Assembly: GCA_016200765.1 (NCBI GenBank) | Contig: JACQEC010000324.1 | Coordinates: forward strand, 1 to 6,363 | Length of the DNA stretch: 6,363 bases | Origin: Chloroflexota bacterium | GTDB taxonomy: Bacteria > Chloroflexota > Anaerolineae > JACRMK01 | Direction: 5' to 3' | The notes under the pieces: model-generated | What the model was told of the DNA's origin: nothing | Databases searched by the model: none | What the model saw: only the letters and a program-made list of their open reading frames with translations | Translations under genes and position numbers: made by a program | Shown here: positions 5,288 through 6,363 of the stretch, piece by piece | Layout: every line of letters starts with the position of its first letter | Numbering within the stretch: position 1 is the stretch's first letter

Positions 5288-5944
5288 ATGATTAGCGATA
5301 ACATGCAGGATTACCTCAAGGCGATCTATAAGCTCACGCAGGCCGAGCACAAGGTCAACCCCTCGGCCATTGCCGAGCGCATGGGCGTGTCGGCGGCGTC
5401 GGTCACGAATATGATGAAGAAACTGGCCGACCTGAAACTGGTGCGCCACACGCCCTATCAGGACGTCGAGTTGACGCCGCTGGGCCGCAAGGTCGCGCTG
5501 GAGGTCATCCGCCACCACCGCCTGCTCGAACTCTATCTGGCCGAGGCGCTGGGCTACTCGTGGGATCGGGTTCACGACGAGGCCGAGAAACTCGAGCACC
5601 ACATCTCGGAGGAGTTCGAGACCAAGATCGCCCAGACGCTCGGCGACCCGACGCACGACCCGCACGGCGACCCGATCCCCACGCGCGAGGGGACGCTGGA
5701 CGAAGCGGTGTACGGCAACCTCGCCACGACCCCGGGCGAAGGGCAGTCGGCGGTGGTCTGCCGCGTCAGCGACGAGAGCGCCGACCGCCTGCGCTATCTG
5801 GCCGCGCTCGGCCTGCGCCCCGATGTGACGTTCACCGTCATCGAACGGGCGCCGTTCAACGGCCCCATCCGTTTGCGGCTGGGGCAGAAGGAGGTCAACC
5901 TCGGTGTCGAGTTGGCGGGCGATGTGTTTGTGGAGCCGGTGTAA
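5288..5944 (+). CDS. DtxR/MntR-family metal-dependent transcriptional repressor, three-domain form
   Basis: A 218-residue cytoplasmic regulator expected to bind DNA when loaded with Mn(II) or Fe(II). Domains: winged helix about 1-65, with recognition helix VSAASVTNMMKKLADLKLV (34-52); dimerisation and metal-binding domain about 66-140; FeoA/SH3-like domain about 150-218 (LRYLAALGLRPDVTFTVIERAPFNGPI). Aligned by eye with Bacillus subtilis MntR, the metal residues are Asp8, His77, Glu100, Glu103 and His104. The position of MntR Glu11 is Lys11. His96 and Glu81 match the ancillary site of DtxR (His98, Glu83), and DtxR Cys102 is replaced by Glu100. The protein therefore looks MntR-like in its ligands but keeps the long IdeR/DtxR form with an SH3-like domain. 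The ribosome binding site is weak (aagtga, 6 nt before ATG). A consensus promoter and palindromic operator lie upstream, suggesting autoregulation. An ABC ATPase gene follows after 38 nt. Confidence 0.92.
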   Translation: MISDNMQDYLKAIYKLTQAEHKVNPSAIAERMGVSAASVTNMMKKLADLKLVRHTPYQDVELTPLGRKVALEVIRHHRLLELYLAEALGYSWDRVHDEAEKLEHHISEEFETKIAQTLGDPTHDPHGDPIPTREGTLDEAVYGNLATTPGEGQSAVVCRVSDESADRLRYLAALGLRPDVTFTVIERAPFNGPIRLRLGQKEVNLGVELAGDVFVEPV

Positions 5945-5982
5945 CCGGTGTTCCTATCTTGTTTATAAAGGTAAATGAATCC

Positions 5983-6363
5983 ATGAGCGAAACGATGGCC
6001 CTGATGATGCAGGGCTTGAAGAAATCTTACGGCGACATTCAGGCTTTGCGCGGCGTCAACCTCGAAGTCCGGCGGGGCGAAATCTTCGGCTTTCTGGGGC
6101 CGAACGGCTCCGGCAAAACCACCACTATCCGCTGTCTGCTCGACCTGATCCGCCCCGACGGCGGCACGGTGCGCGTGTTGGGGCTGGACCCGCAGGCCGA
6201 GCCGGAGAAGGTGCGGGCGCGTGCGGGCTACCTGCCGGGCGAATTGCGCATAGACGATAACCGCACATCCGAAGGCGCTCTGCGCTACTTCAACGCCCTG
6301 CGCGGCGGCAAAGCCGACTGGGGCTTTGTGCGCAGGTTGGCCGAACGGCTCGACCTTGACCTC
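5983..6363 (+). CDS. ABC-2-type transporter ATP-binding subunit (3'-partial)
   Basis: The first 127 residues of an ATP-binding cassette protein are visible, and the window ends inside the gene. It begins MSETMALMMQGLKKSYGDIQALRGVNLEV and has Walker A GPNGSGKTT at 39-47. The segment GYLPGEL (about 84-90) stands where the Q-loop is expected, with Gly in place of the usual Gln. As I recall, this YLPG form is common in a COG1131-type branch whose partners are ABC-2 export permeases. The signature motif and Walker B lie beyond the window. AAAGGT (5967-5972) lies 10 nt before the ATG. An ATG at 5975 stops after three codons. The 38-nt gap after the metalloregulator contains no terminator, so co-transcription is likely. 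This is not the ZnuC/MntB type expected for a Mn or Zn importer, so an efflux or export role is more likely than uptake. The substrate is unknown. Confidence 0.9.
   Translation, partial: MSETMALMMQGLKKSYGDIQALRGVNLEVRRGEIFGFLGPNGSGKTTTIRCLLDLIRPDGGTVRVLGLDPQAEPEKVRARAGYLPGELRIDDNRTSEGALRYFNALRGGKADWGFVRRLAERLDLDL

Overview
The window is GC-rich bacterial DNA with AT-richer, repeat-filled intergenic regions. Four features make a member of the Chloroflexota (Anaerolineae-like) a reasonable guess: a large multi-domain sensor ending in HD-GYP, a TupA-type binding protein without a lipobox, a DtxR/MntR regulator paired with an ABC-2-type ATPase, and dispersed palindromic elements. No rRNA or marker gene is present, so this is inference from style only.

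Layout. (1) Positions 1-333 hold the 3' end of a small unrecognised protein with a WYL-like segment and an acidic tail. It is followed by a strong intrinsic terminator with a perfect 15-bp stem (355-398). (2) Positions 399-691 are a non-coding leader with weak repeats. (3) Positions 699-3983 encode a 1094-residue membrane sensor: TM - dCache - TM - HAMP - PAS - GAF - GAF - HD-GYP. It is a predicted c-di-GMP phosphodiesterase with a full set of metal ligands. (4) On the minus strand, convergent with it, lies tupA (4009-4860), a tungstate-binding protein without its usual permease and ATPase beside it. (5) Positions 4861-5287 form a divergent control region. It carries the tupA -10 box, a cluster of nested palindromic elements, and a consensus promoter with a DtxR/MntR-type operator. 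(6) Positions 5288-5944 encode a three-domain DtxR/MntR-family metalloregulator. The N-terminal part of an ABC-2-type ATPase (from 5983, cut by the window end) follows 38 nt downstream, probably in the same operon.

The most unusual content is the repeats. An 87-bp palindrome (2675-2761, exactly 29 codons) sits in frame in the first GAF domain of the HD-GYP protein and adds an extra loop. Its terminal arms (gggcgaagcc ... gcttcgcccctacg) recur at the ends of an intergenic palindrome at 5112-5180. Its inner hairpin core recurs, in a different reading frame, at the C-terminus of the same gene (3946-3967). The left arm of the intergenic palindrome appears to be interrupted by a 141-bp MITE-like element (4971-5111) with 17-bp terminal inverted repeats. 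That element is flanked by a 10-bp direct repeat that looks like a target duplication. Together these suggest an active or recently active family of small, nested palindromic elements, some of which become protein-coding, comparable in principle to the Rickettsia palindromic elements.

Functionally, the two metal-linked loci (tupA and the metalloregulator operon) share one divergent intergenic region, while the HD-GYP sensor stands alone. Whether the regulator also controls tupA cannot be decided from the sequence.
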